DNA from: Thermothielavioides terrestris NRRL 8126
Lineage: Eukaryota; Ascomycota; Sordariomycetes; Sordariales; Chaetomiaceae
Reading direction: 5' to 3'
Assembly (NCBI RefSeq): GCF_000226115.1
Contig: NC_016457.1
Span: 8,866,001-8,930,000, forward strand
DNA length: 64,000 nt
The position numbers and the translations under genes were made by a program. The notes beneath the pieces were generated by a model. It was given only the letters and a program-made list of their open reading frames with translations. It was not told where the DNA came from and ran no database searches. Positions 36,956 through 49,181 of this stretch are shown here, in pieces (position 1 is the first letter of the stretch; each line of letters opens with the position of its first letter).

Positions 36956-39900
36956 GGCGACCTTTGTCATTTACCTATTAGGCGTCACTACTATTGGCCT
37001 AGTACTCTTTAAGTTTACTTAGTCTGCCTAGATAGTAGATAAGCTACCTACCAACCTTTTGTTAGGAGCCGACTTCCTAGATCTATATAAGGCCTCTATC
37101 GATTATAGTATAAAGATCGCTAGCCTATATAGTATCCTAGGAGGATTTAATATACTATTTACTATATATACTTAGACGTTTCCTTGTATATATAAGGTTA
37201 AAACTATATACGTTGTCACTTTGTAGCCTAAGTAGGAAGTGTACATCGCTATAGAATTAAGCCTCTTTCAATAGACTGGTCTATAGTGTTCAATGCTCGC
37301 TATCCTATTGCACTAAACGTTGTTATCAACGCTAAGACACCTAAGGTAGTAGCTCTAAAGAACCTAACTAAGGGAGTTTTTACTGTTTTAAAGCGCTACT
37401 CTATTAGCTAAATTAAAGATACTAATAATAGTAGCTATATCGCTTGTTCTTAAGAGATAGCCTTTATAGCGCTAACTATAGCGATTGCTTTAATAGCAAT
37501 AGCATCTACCGCTATAAACCCTAGTTTAGTCTAGACCGCTATTTAGTACATTAGCCCTAGCGTATCTACTAAATTCGATATTAGCAGCCTAGTTTATACT
37601 ATTCTAGGAGATTTAATACAATTTATAAGCGATATTTCATCTTAAATTCTAGTACCTTCTCGAGATTCGCTAGAGGTATCGACGCCTTATAGCGATATAG
37701 TATATCAACTAGCTATTTTATCCAAATTAGGACCTGCATTATACTAATTAGTGCACCTACTAGGCTAGCTAGCCTAGCCTATATTACGCTAATCGATCTA
37801 GGATCCTAGTATTGAAGGCTATATTAATAGGTATAATTCGAGCCCTGCGTCTACGAGCCTAGATTATACTAATAGGCGCAATACGCCTCTAGCGCTAGAG
37901 ACTGATAGTTATACCAATAGGCGTAATTCTAGCTTAGATTTATAGTCTAATAACTATAAGCCTATAGTGCTAGAGAAGTACTTAACTTTAGGCTTGAAGA
38001 TACCTACTAACTTACTAGAGATATTTAGTTTAGAGGGCGTATATATATATACCTAGGATCGAGAACTAGTATAGCGATTTGTTGATATCGTCAAGCGCTA
38101 CCTTCACCTATAGAAGGATAAAGGCTAAGTCGTCTAAGATAAGGAGGATATAATACAAGTACCTCTTATAGAAGGCTAGCAATATTAGAAGATTCGTGTC
38201 CGCTAATACCCTCTAAACGTCTATAATCGCGAAGTCCTTAACACTACGTTCAACGAACTATATTAATAGAAGCGCTTTAAATAGGCGATAAAGGCTACTC
38301 CTTTCATATACTTAATATTTGTCGTTTAGCGTACTTTATATAGTAAAATCAAAGGTTATATAGTTATTGATCTATATACTTTCAACAAGGTTATAGTATT
38401 TGACAACTACCTTCTACCTTTATAATTGGACATTATTATATACCTATAAGGCAAGAAGTTTATTACTACAATTGACGCTATATCTTTTTTCTATCAATTT
38501 AATATATATCCCCTATACTATAACCGCTTTACCTTGATTAGCCTTTACAGATTAGAATAGCTAAAAGTATACCTAATAGGCTACTATAATACTTCTATAT
38601 ATATCTAGCGCTTTATAGATTAGTTGCTTCGCCTCTACGCCTCTTTCGTCTATATATTTATCGACAATATTATTATCTTTAGCGATATTGTAGATAAGTA
38701 TACTAAGTACCTAGAAACTATCTTTAACCTCTTTAAGAAGAACAACATCTCTATCGCTCTAGCTAAATCGTATATTGTATACCCTAGTATAGAGCTACTT
38801 AGTTTCTATATTAATAGATTTGGACTTACTAATATAGAGTACTATATTACTACCTTTAGGAACTTTGCCTTTCTAAACAACCTCTTTGCCTTAGAGCAGT
38901 ATATTAGTGTATTTAGATTTTTACGCTATCTGATCCTATACTACGCCTAGCTTATTAAGCTGCTCTAGAACTATAAGACTACCCTGCTTATAAAAGGCTA
39001 AGCAACTAGCTAAGTAGAAAATAGTAACCCTAGTAAACACGCTACCTATTGCGCTAAGACTTCCTTCGAGCCGACACTAGCTAAGAAAGCCTCCTTTAAA
39101 GCTATTTAGTATACTATCTATAAGCTAGATCCGACTATTCTATTATACTTCGACCCTAATAAGACTCTCTTTTTATAGATCGACGGTTACTTAGAGTATA
39201 GCTTTAGCGTTATAGCGTTCTACCTTGTCGATAGCTATAAATAGAAGCTTAGAACTGTTATTCTATTAACCTAGGTTCAGCTTATTATATGTCTAAGCTA
39301 GTGCTTTACTAAGGAGGAACTCTAGTATAGACCTTCTAAATAGGAAGTCGCTTACCTTGTTTAAGCAATTAAGAAATTATATACTACGATCTACTCGTTA
39401 TATAAGCTAGTTGTCGTCCTTATAGACTAGACCTTTATAAAAGGCATTGTTAAATAGACTATCTTAGATATATTATCTATTAAGTAAGCCAACTATAGGC
39501 TTATCAACGCCTCTATTTACTTTTCGCAATATAACCTAGAGATCTACTATCTCTTAGGCTAGCTAAACCTTATACCTAATGCACTTAGCTGTCTTAAAGC
39601 TCTATAGGACAACCTAAACTGTAAGAATAACTCTAGTGACAACGACGTAGTCCTAGACAATATTTGGTTCGCCTTTATAGAAGCGAAGTTGGATAATAAT
39701 CTATAAGCTCGATTTATAGCTATATACTTTTATAATGTTAAGTATATTGCTATTATCAAGGACCGTACTATCGAATTGGCTACTAAGAGTAGTAGTAAGG
39801 TTTTTTCTTGACCTAGGCTCCTATTTATCCTTATAGATAGCCTTCTTTATAATATTTAGCCTAATAGATTATACTCACTTTATATACTTTATAGTATAAT

Positions 39901-40972
39901 TTAGACTATCTTAGAAGCTACCTACGATAAGAAGTACCACTTTAGTATAGAGCAGATATTATATAACTTATAAGGTATATTAATAGCCTATAAGACCTAT
40001 AATATTAAAAAGTATATTAAATTATACCTAAAGTACTAAGTTAATATAATAGACTATTGCTTTAAACTAGGTAACTATTAACCGATTTGACTATCCAATA
40101 CTCTACTAATATATATTATCACTATCGATTTTATTCTAGGCCTACTAAAGGTCTAGGCCGCTAGTTCTCTTTAGCAGCTTCCTAATTATAACTACTTTAA
40201 TAGCTTACTTATAGTATTTTATAAGTTATCGAAGTATACCCTTTTTATTCTTAGTAATTCTAGCTATTTAGCTTAGGAATAGAGGTATATTCTAATCTAC
40301 TAACTGCTTTTTAGCGACTAGGGTATACCTATTATAATTATCTTCGACTATAATTACAAGTTTACTTTTAACCTTTGGCAAAGCGTCTAGAAGGCTCTAT
40401 ACCTATTATAATTATCTTCGACTATAATTACAAGTTTACTTTTAACCTTTGGCAAAGCGTCTAGAAGGCTCTAAGTACTAAGCTACTAATAACGATATCC
40501 TACTACCTATAAGCGGACGGCCTTTTAGAATATAAGAATTAGATTATAGAAATTACAATTCGCTTCTATATATTTAAACGCCCTAAAGGCAATTAGCTAA
40601 ACGTTGTTATACCTCTACAATAGTACTTTAACAATGTTTATACTAAAGCTATTAAATCTTCGCTTTATAAGTAGCTTTTCAGCTTTAAACTTCTTAGACC
40701 TTTAGAAGCTTTTACCAACTAGGCTACTATTAAGCTAGCTACTATTCTAGCTTTATAAGATGCTCTATATTGAGATAGTTGAGTATAGACTTTGTAGTAG
40801 TATATACTAAGCGCTATTACGATAGTAAACACTGTAATATCGAATTCTAAGTAGGCAACAAAGTTTATTTACGCCTATACTATAGTTACTATCTCTTAGG
40901 CAACCTATCCTAGAAGTATTTACAATAGCGCGCTAAGCCTTTTCTAATTAAGCGTTGCGTTAGGCGCCTAGT
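36956..40972 (+). pseudogene. Gypsy-B pol: reverse transcriptase, RNase H, integrase
   Basis: Reverse transcriptase: TTIDAISFFYQF near 38,464 and FIDNIIIFSD near 38,657 (Y/F-x-D-D with the second Asp lost). An open piece survives at 38,624-38,950. RNase H-like LFLQIDGYLEYSFSVIAFY is near 39,170. Integrase: TIDFILGLLK near 40,125 (first Asp), SDQGIPIIIIFDYNYKFT near 40,313 (second Asp), then a 74-bp tandem duplication that shifts the frame, then poorly readable sequence into LINE-H. The product would copy and integrate the element; all activities are lost. Confidence 0.85.
40327..40474 (+). repeat. 74-bp perfect tandem duplication inside Gypsy-B integrase
   Basis: The unit starting ACCTATTATAATTATCTTCG at 40,327 is repeated head to tail from 40,401. 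The copies are identical at every base up to about 40,472. As 74 is not a multiple of three, it breaks the integrase frame just after the second catalytic Asp. Confidence 0.95.
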
Positions 40973-40985
40973 ATATAAACTAGAT

Positions 40986-41431
40986 TGGCGAAAAGCTCCG
41001 CGAGTGCGCGGCAAGAGCGTGGCAGCTAGGACGACGCGGCAGGGGAGCCTCTAGTGGCTAGCCACGAGAACTAGGGCATAGGCGAGAGGCGCAAAAGGAA
41101 GAGGAAGAGGCGTAGAAAGGTCGGCCTCTAGCCGCTCCCCTCGAGCACGTAGCGCGCCCAGCGGCTACGGTACTCGCGCTAGGAGCGCATCGCGCACGCA
41201 AGTAGCGTGCAACGGGCCGTATAGGCCGCTATGTCTCCGTCGCCACCAGGCCGGAAAGGTGAGTTCCGGCGAGTTGGAGAGAAGGACCTAGGGAGGCCCG
41301 CCCTGCGTAGCGAGAACGTAGCGCGGGCGCTACACGTGAGTGGTGTATATAGAGGTGGAGGGACCGCTTGCCCTCAGTGGCGAGGCACTAAGTGCCTCTT
41401 TAGTGTAAGATTAATAATAATAATAATAATA
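40986..41431 (+). mobile_element. LINE-H, short 5'-truncated copy that escaped RIP
   Basis: 446 bp of the LINE 3' end, flanked by the 13-bp duplication ATATAAACTAGAT (40,973-40,985 and 41,432-41,444). It is far more GC-rich than every other copy. For example CCACCAGGCCGGAAAGG here reads CTACTAGGCTAGAAAGG in copy G. The 3' stem-loop GAGGCAC-TAA-GTGCCTC is perfect at 41,382-41,398. The open frame at 41,231-41,437 (starting MSPSPPGRKGEFRR) is only LINE 3' end read through into the tail. It is the best guide here to the unmutated LINE 3' sequence. Confidence 0.93.
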
Positions 41432-41444
41432 ATATAAACTAGAT

Positions 41445-41963
41445 CTCCTAGCTAATATAGATATCTATCTAGTTATTTTCGTTGCTTACTTTCGCCTAGC
41501 TTCTTAGGATAATCTATTTAGCTACAATACACTATCTCCTAGCCTAATTGTCGACTCTTAATTGGACTGCTCTTTAGATAGCGAATTGGGCGATAAATAC
41601 AAGGTTGATATAGTCCTTAACTATAAGGTTATATATAAAGGCTTTAAATACTTAATTAAATAGACTAGCTATAGCTAAGAAAAGAGCGTTTAGAAGACTA
41701 TATATAAGCTACACTATATATAGCGTCTAATCGACGAATACTAGGCTTGTAAAGGCGATTATCTAGATCGCTCTATCTTTTAGAACGAGCCTCCTATATT
41801 TGATTAAGCACTTTAACCGGCTTATAAGCGTAGCTAGCCTTGTAAGAACCCTATTTCTACTAGCGATAACAAGATGTAGAAGAAGTTAGTTAACTGCTAT
41901 TTAGATTAATCTAGCACTATGCTTCTAGCCCTACGTTGTAGTACTTAATTAAAGGGTAATTGA
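41445..41963 (+). pseudogene. Gypsy-B integrase C-terminus with chromodomain
   Basis: After LINE-H the frame continues to a TGA at 41,961-41,963. DKYKVDIVLNYKVIYKGFKYLIK at about 41,593 onward, then a stop at a former Trp, then later RLIDEY near 41,730, follows the chromodomain pattern (hydrophobic start, YLVKW, aromatic, LIxEY). Chromodomains on chromovirus integrases bind methylated H3K9 and direct insertion to heterochromatin (known for the family). The 3' LTR follows after only 66 bp, so Gypsy-B has no extra 3' genes, unlike Gypsy-A. Confidence 0.65.
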
Positions 41964-42029
41964 CGATTTAGAGAATCTAGATAGGCAAGGCAATAAGGGT
42001 ATTGCCATTTTTTCTTATAGGCTTAGACT

Positions 42030-42280
42030 TAATATAGGGTAAAGAGGAATAAGAGGGTTATATAACCTATATATTTATATACGTAGATGAGATAAAGGTG
42101 CTCTATGCTCTACGTTATAGACTTTGTAACACTAGGCCCGATTAGGCAAGTGGTGTATATATATATATTCTACTATATAGATATATATTTCTTAGCGCAC
42201 TACCGCTTAGATCTTCGACCTACTATGAGAAGGAATCTACATCTTATTATTCTATGCATCTACAGCACTTTTCTACATTA
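42030..42280 (+). repeat. Gypsy-B 3' LTR (forward copy)
   Basis: 251 bp, TAATATAGGG...CTACATTA, aligned over its full length with the reverse copy's LTR at 7,022-7,272. Terminal TG/CA have become TA through RIP. LINE sequence starts directly at 42,281, so this Gypsy-B copy is inserted in LINE-I. Confidence 0.85.
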
Positions 42281-42645
42281 GGTACCTACTATATTCTTAA
42301 GTTCTTTTACTATATTAATCTCCTTTAGTAGGGTAAAGAACTATACTTTAGCTTTATACCTCTTATAGTTTAATAGCGCTTAGCTATAGCCTAGTAATAT
42401 AGTAGCTTTGCTACTGCTCCTCCTTAGCAGCACTTTAGCTATTTAAGGTATATAGTCTAAGCCTACTAAGTTGAGTAGCTCTAGCTATTAGGCGCTACTA
42501 CTTTATATTACTTAGATATAGTTGATTATACTATCTCTATTACTTTAATAAACCTAAGTAGATATATTGTAAAGTGTATAAAGCTCGAGCTTCTATTCTA
42601 CTATAATCTAAAGTAGTATATTTATTAACTAAAAGGTCCTATTAT
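42281..42645 (-). mobile_element. LINE-I piece (ORF2, between endonuclease and RT)
   Basis: It is collinear with LINE-A about 3,610-3,975 on the reverse strand. Its 3' part should lie left of the window beyond Gypsy-B. It is cut at 42,645 by the tail of LINE-J. LINE-K may be the continuation of the same element after a deletion. Confidence 0.75.
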
Positions 42646-45600
42646 ATTATTATTATTATTAATCTTACATCGAAGGGGCTCTAAACGCTCTACTACTATA
42701 GGCAAGCGGTCCCTCCACCTCTATCTATACCACTTATATATAGCGCCTACACTACGTTCCTACTACGTAGGGCGAGCCTCCCCGATTCCTACCTTGCAAC
42801 TCGCTAGAGCTCACCTTTCTAGCTTAGTAGCGCTAGAGATATAGCAGCCTATATAGCCCTTTGTACGCCACTTATTTACGTAGTACGCCCTTAGCGCAAA
42901 CGCCCTAGTCGCCAAGGGTATTATATATATTAGAGAGGCGGTTAGAGACCAACCTTTCTACGCCTCTTCCTCTTTCTACGCCTCTTGCCTACGCTATTGC
43001 TATTAGAGCTACCTATAGGAGGCTCCTCCGTTGTATAGCCCTAGCTACTATATATTAACTATACACTTAAGAAGCTCTCTACTACGCCTTTATATTTTAC
43101 TTTGCCTTCGACGTTTAGCTCGAGTATAAGCTAGTATTTGTATAAGCGCCCTATATATATTAGCTATCCTATAAGGGCTTATACTCCCCTCTTACTCCTA
43201 AGTAGTATAAGTAGTATATACTAGTCTTGAACTATAGGCCTTTCTATAGTAATCGTTGGGTCTTTATAATATATTGCTAGGTAGATAATAGTCTTTAGCG
43301 CCTTGCTATAATAGTATAGTGGTATAAATGTACTTAGAACTCCTTTCTAAAATAGGAATTGCCTTAGGCTAATAGCCCTTATATATATCTATATAAGTAG
43401 GGAGCTCTACACCTTATTAAGGTCCTTATATATCTATAATATCTAGGTAGGGGGCTCTAAGCTATATAGGTAGGCTACTTTCCTATAACGTACCCTCTTT
43501 AGCCTCCTAACGTCTATATAGCGTATTTGCTACTCTCTATATACCTTCTACTCCTCTACTATAACTATATCTACGTTGGTATAGAGCTAGGACTCCTAGG
43601 GCCTCTAGTTATCGCTTTCGCTACCCTCGCTTAGCGTCTCCTCCATTGCTATAGAGCAGTGTAAAAGGAGCTATTCCTTAGCCTATACCTATCTTCGACC
43701 TATAGGCGACTCCCCTATAGCTAGCCCTAACCCTAAGGCGTAGTATATATAGCGCCTCCTCTTTAGCTTCAACGCTACCTTCGTATATATATTGTATAGG
43801 AGCTATATTAGCCTTATCTTCTAGAGCCTCTACTTAGTATATACTACTTAGCGATTAAGGTAAAGGTTAATAAAAGGTACTTATATTTTACTCTCAAGGT
43901 TGTAAACTAGTATTACTTTATATATATTAGCTACTACCTAGAGGTAGCCCAACTATATTGCACTAAAGCTATATACAATCTTATATAGGGTCCCCCTAAT
44001 TAGCGTCGAGATATACTAGGCTACTACTCTATATAAGAGGACGCTCCTAATGACCTTTATATTGATTTCCTAAGCTTTAGCGATATATACCTTATATATC
44101 TTCGCTATAAGCCTTATAAAAGCGAACTTTTAAATAGCTATCTTTGCCTTTATTACCTTCTTATATACTTTGAAGGAGAGCTTATAGTCGAGCTATACTC
44201 CTAGGAACCTTGCCGACTCTACTAGGGTAAGCCCTAGCTAGTCCTCGCCTAGGATATTAACGACCTTTATATATAGCTACTACACCCTTATAAAGTAGAT
44301 AAGCTCGCTCTTCGCTAGTTTAAACTATATACCTTGCTTTATAGCCTACTTCTTATACTTAGTAAACCCCCTCTCTAGCGTATAGCAGTATATTAGTGTA
44401 TCCTACCTAAATGTAAAGAGGTTAGTATTATCTATATATCTAATGGTTAGGAGCTTAATATATACCTTAAAGGTATAGAACAAAGGGGTAATAAAGAGGA
44501 TAAATAGCGCTAGCGATAGTGGCAAACCCTATAGTGTACCTTGCTATAGGGTCGTAGGCTTGGCTATAGCTTTATTAAACTATAAACGTACTATACGATT
44601 TTCGAAATAGCTCTTTAGGAATATAACTAGCTTCCTCTCGAACCCTAGCTCTTAGAGTATATATAGTAGCTAGACCTAGTTAACCTAGTCGAAGGCGCCC
44701 TTTAGGTCTAGCTATAATAGCAATATATAGATGTTATACACCTATACCGTCTTCACTATATTGATCACTACCTAGACCACTACCTCTATTAACCTATATT
44801 GCTAGAAACCTATTTATATCTCTAGGAGTAGCTTATACGCCTTAGCTATATATATTACCTAGTCTATAATAGCTACTTTAATAATCTTATCTACTATACT
44901 AAGCAACGATATTAAATAGTATACCCCTACCTCGTTTAGCTACTCTAGAGACTTCCCTAGCTTCTTTAGAACAACTATCTATATAGTATAGAATCTATAT
45001 AGGAAGTGCTCTAGCTTAAAGTAGGTATATATAATTACTATAAATACCTTTAATAGCTTTCCTTCTTTATTATAGGCCTTAAGGAACTTATTAATAAAGA
45101 GGTCTTTGTTAAACACCTTATTCGATCCTATATAGCTTATAATCTCTATAATTTTACTATTATAGACCTCCTAGTCGATTAGTATAATATTATAGAAAGA
45201 CCTCTTAGGCTAGTCCTAGTTAGAGATACTATTATACTACGCCTATAGTATAAGGAAGAAGCGCTTTACTAGCGTTTCTACCTTCTTAATATATATTATA
45301 GCGCTCTAAGGCTCGCTAAGCCCTAGCTAGAGCGCTAGTAGCGCTAGAGGCTTAGAGCGTTAGTAGCTCTAGAGCTATATCTACCTTGTAATATCCTATA
45401 TTAGCTTCTACTCCTTTAATGCTCTAGTAAGCGAATAGCGCTAATATAGTATCTACGATTGACTAGTACAACGTTTAAACCGTTTTACTACCTTATAGTA
45501 GTGCTCTTAGAAGCTTATAGTATAGCTCGACCTCTAGGTATATTTAGCTCTCCCTGCTTTCTACATTGCCTTCTTGACTTTAAGGTTCTACTATAGTATA

Positions 45601-47831
45601 TAGGATCCTCGATTAAGCTTCTAATATAGTATTGCTATATCTATAATACTAGTCAACTTATATATTAGGGTACTTATTATATCTTTAAGTTCCTTTACTA
45701 TATTAATCTCCTTTAGTAGGGTAAGAAACTACACTTTAGCCTTATACCTTTTATAGTCTAGTAGCGCCTAGCTATAGCCTAGTAATATAGTAGCTCTACC
45801 GCTACTCCCTTTTAGTAGTACTTTAGCTACCTAAGGTATATAGTCTAAGCCTACTAAGTTAAATAGCCCTAGCTACTAAGCGCTATTGCCCTATATTGCT
45901 TAGATATAGTCGATTATACTATCTCTATTACTTTAACGAACCTAAGTAGATATACTATAAGGTATATAAAGCTTAAGCTCCTATTCTACTATAATCTCGA
46001 GTAGTGTACTTACTAATTAAGAGGTCCTATTGTACTTGTTCTATATTAGATAGTATATATTAAAGTCGCCTATAAGTATATTATACTCTTTTAGCTCCTA
46101 CTCTACTGGAGTATAGAGCAGCGACCTCTACCCTAGTCCCTAGTTAAACAAGTAGATAGACTATACTATAAAGGGATCTAATCCCCTTCTCTTAAATGTT
46201 ACTATTACCTAGTCTTCCCTAGCTTCTATAGACTATATTATATAGTTAAAACGCTTACTTATATATAGTATTACCCTTCCTATATTATATATTATCTTAT
46301 ATCTCTTACCTCGTCTATAGGGTAAGGCTAGTAGAGTTATATTTAGTTAGATTAGTAGCTCCTATATTGCTACTAAGTTGAACTCCTTCCTCCCCTTTAG
46401 CACCTAGTTAAGGCAATGTCTACTACTATTGGTATTCTAGTAGAGTACCCTCAACGTTATAGCTATATACTTAGCATTGAACAAAGGCCCTTAATTATAA
46501 CTGTATTAGGCTATAAAGCTAGCTCTATACCTATATCTTATAATAGAGGTACTATATAGATAGTACTCCCTTTCTACGCTTTAGCTCCCTAGAACGTCTA
46601 TGAGAGTACCCTAAACTAAAATAGGTCTATGCTATTAGAGCGCCTAGCCCTCTAAATATTAGTAGACTAATCTACCTTAGTAGGGCGCTTCTTTAAACGC
46701 TATTCTACTTGCTTGTCCTCTTAGCTTCTATATTATATACTCGTTACTATCGTCGTCGCCATCTAAGGTTAGGGTATATAGAATGTAAGTAGGTAGTTAA
46801 AGAACTATTCCCTTATACGCTAGCGCTACTCCTTTATAACCTTATAGCCTATATTAAAGGCTATATAGGCGCCTCTATAGTTGATATACTTTAGCCAATG
46901 TCTAGCTAGGTCGGTCCTTATAGGGCACTTCGCCTTCTACTCCCTTACAATGTCACTATCACTATACGCTATATAGATGTAGATTAGATAGTATACCTCT
47001 TCCTCTTTATAGAACACTGTCTTATATCTCTACTTTATATATTTAAAGTATAGAATCGTTTATACTACACCTTCGAAGCGTTTATAAGGGTAGACTATAT
47101 AGTCGAGCAGGACGCTCTAGTCGATAAGCCTTATAGCTTCCTCTACTATATAGAGCTTGATCAATATATATATTATATATAGCCCCTATCTATCCCTAGT
47201 ACTACCTTGTAACGTATATAGCCTTATATATATAATTTAAACTTTGTTCTCTTTTACTAAGTTCGCTACTAGATAGTCGAAGCCCTCTCTATACCTCGTT
47301 AGAGCTACTAGCTTAACGCTCTTCGCTAGTATAGCAAAGGTATAGCGTTTAAGTATTATAGTCGCCGTAAACGTAGCAGTGACCTATATTTTATTATCTT
47401 CGTTAGTAAATTATATTTAGTGATCCTCTTTAAATGTAACTACTACGTTTCTGCTCTTCGGTAGCTTCTATATAGCGATTGTACTACTTTTACTACCTTC
47501 TATTGTCGTTCCTATAGTAGCTATAGCTACGTTAACCGCCTAGACTATATTACCTATACTCTTATTGGCTATATCTATAAGTGCTTGCCTAAGATCGATT
47601 ATTAGCTCTTAGAATAGCTTCTTTAGTATATACTATATATAGCTCTTAAATAGCTAGGGCGCCGCTACTATAGCTATACCCTGCCTAGCTACCTAGGCCT
47701 AGGTCTTTAGTTATATACCTTTAACGCCTAGCTATAGCCTAATCTTGTTCCTTATCTATATAACCTCCTCTTTTATATAGTCGACACTCTTATATAGCTT
47801 ATATATATTATAAAGGCAGTTTAGCTCCTTT
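42646..47831 (-). mobile_element. LINE-J, nearly full-length reverse copy
   Basis: It runs from the (AAT)n tail (42,646-42,663) through ORF2 and ORF1 to about 47,831, equivalent to about 5,770 in LINE-A, so it lacks roughly the first 400 bp. RIP-mutated throughout. The 5' junction lacks the usual target duplication and carries the filler at 47,832-47,870. Confidence 0.85.
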
Positions 47832-47870
47832 TACTTTAGCTACCTAAGGCATATAGTCTAAGCCTACTAG
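47832..47870 (-). other. 39-bp templated filler at the LINE-J 5' junction
   Basis: ACTTTAGCTACCTAAGGC... matches ORF2 sequence found about 200 bp inside LINE-I (about 42,431) and in LINE-J itself (about 45,830). It sits between ORF1 sequence on both sides, so it is a copied scrap and not part of a collinear LINE. Confidence 0.6.
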
Positions 47871-49181
47871 CCTTTACTAGGCACCTCGCCTTATACTCTT
47901 TTACAATGCTACTATCGCTATATGCTATATAAATATAGATTAGGCAATACGCCTCCTCCTCTTTATAAAACACCGCCTTATATTCCTATTTCCTATATTT
48001 AAAGTATAAGATTATATATACTATACCCTTAAAGCGTTTATAAAAGTAGACTATATAGTCGAATAGAACCCCTTAGTCGATAAGCCTTGTAACTTCCTCA
48101 ACTATATAGAGCTTAACCAATATATATATCGTTTATAGCCCTTAACCGTCCTTAGTATTGCTCTATAGTACGTATAGCCTTATATATACGATCTAGACCT
48201 TGTTCTCCTTTGCTAGGTCCGCTACTAAGTGGTCGAAGCTATCTCTATACCTTGTTAAGACGATTAGCTAAACGCCCTTCGCTAATAATATAAAAGTATA
48301 GCGCTTAAGCACTATAGTCGCCCTAAATATAGCTATAACCTATACCTTATTATCATTATCAATAAACTATACTTAGCAATCCTCCTTAAATATAACTACT
48401 ATATTCCTACTCTTTAGTAGCTTCTATACTACGATTATACCACTTCCGCCACCTCCTATTATCGCCTCTATTGTAGCTATAGCTATATTGACTGCCCTAA
48501 CTATATCACCTATACTCCTATTGACAATATCTATAGATACCTACCTAAGGTCTACTATAAGCTTGTAAAACAGCTTCTTTAGTATATACTATATATAGCT
48601 TTTAAGTAGCTAGGGCACTACCGTTGTAGCTACACCTTGCCCTACTACCTAGGCTTAGGTCCTCGTTTATATACCTCTAGTACCTACCTATATCCTAACT
48701 TTATTCTTTATTTATATTACCTCCTCTTTTATATAATCGACGCTCTTATATAGCTTATATATATTGCAAACGCAATTTAGCTCGTCTTAAAACACTTTAC
48801 GATAGTATATATATATATATAATAGCCTATATATATAGCTATATACTTAGTAGTACTAAGGCGCGAAACTCCTATAAAAGCCTTAATCGTTTATCGTTAG
48901 CGCCTTCGGTATATATATTCTAATCGTTTATAGCTCCTATAGGAGGGAGCCTAAGTCTTCGGTTACGTCGATCGAGGTACTTATATACGTTAGCCGTAGT
49001 ATCGCGACTTATAGCGCCTACTATCGGGCTGCCACCATCGCTACTACAACCTATATAGCCACTATACCCTCTCTACGACATCGTAGATAGGGGTAACTAG
49101 GTATATAAGAACGTTCGCGTTGTCGGATGCGATTTTAGCTCAACGGTTCTTTCGCAATCGGCGTTTAAGTGCAAAAAAGCC
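47871..49181 (-). mobile_element. LINE-K, 5' 1.3 kb of a reverse LINE
   Basis: It is collinear with LINE-A 4,860-6,161 (5'UTR and most of ORF1), ending at the conserved LINE 5' end at 49,181. The 5' hairpin is degraded on one side (TGCAAAA). It abuts the forward LINE-L head to head. Confidence 0.82.

Noticed and set aside
41231..41437. 68-codon frame as a possible small gene
   Set aside because: It is the LINE 3' end read into its own (AAT)n tail; it is open only because this copy escaped RIP.
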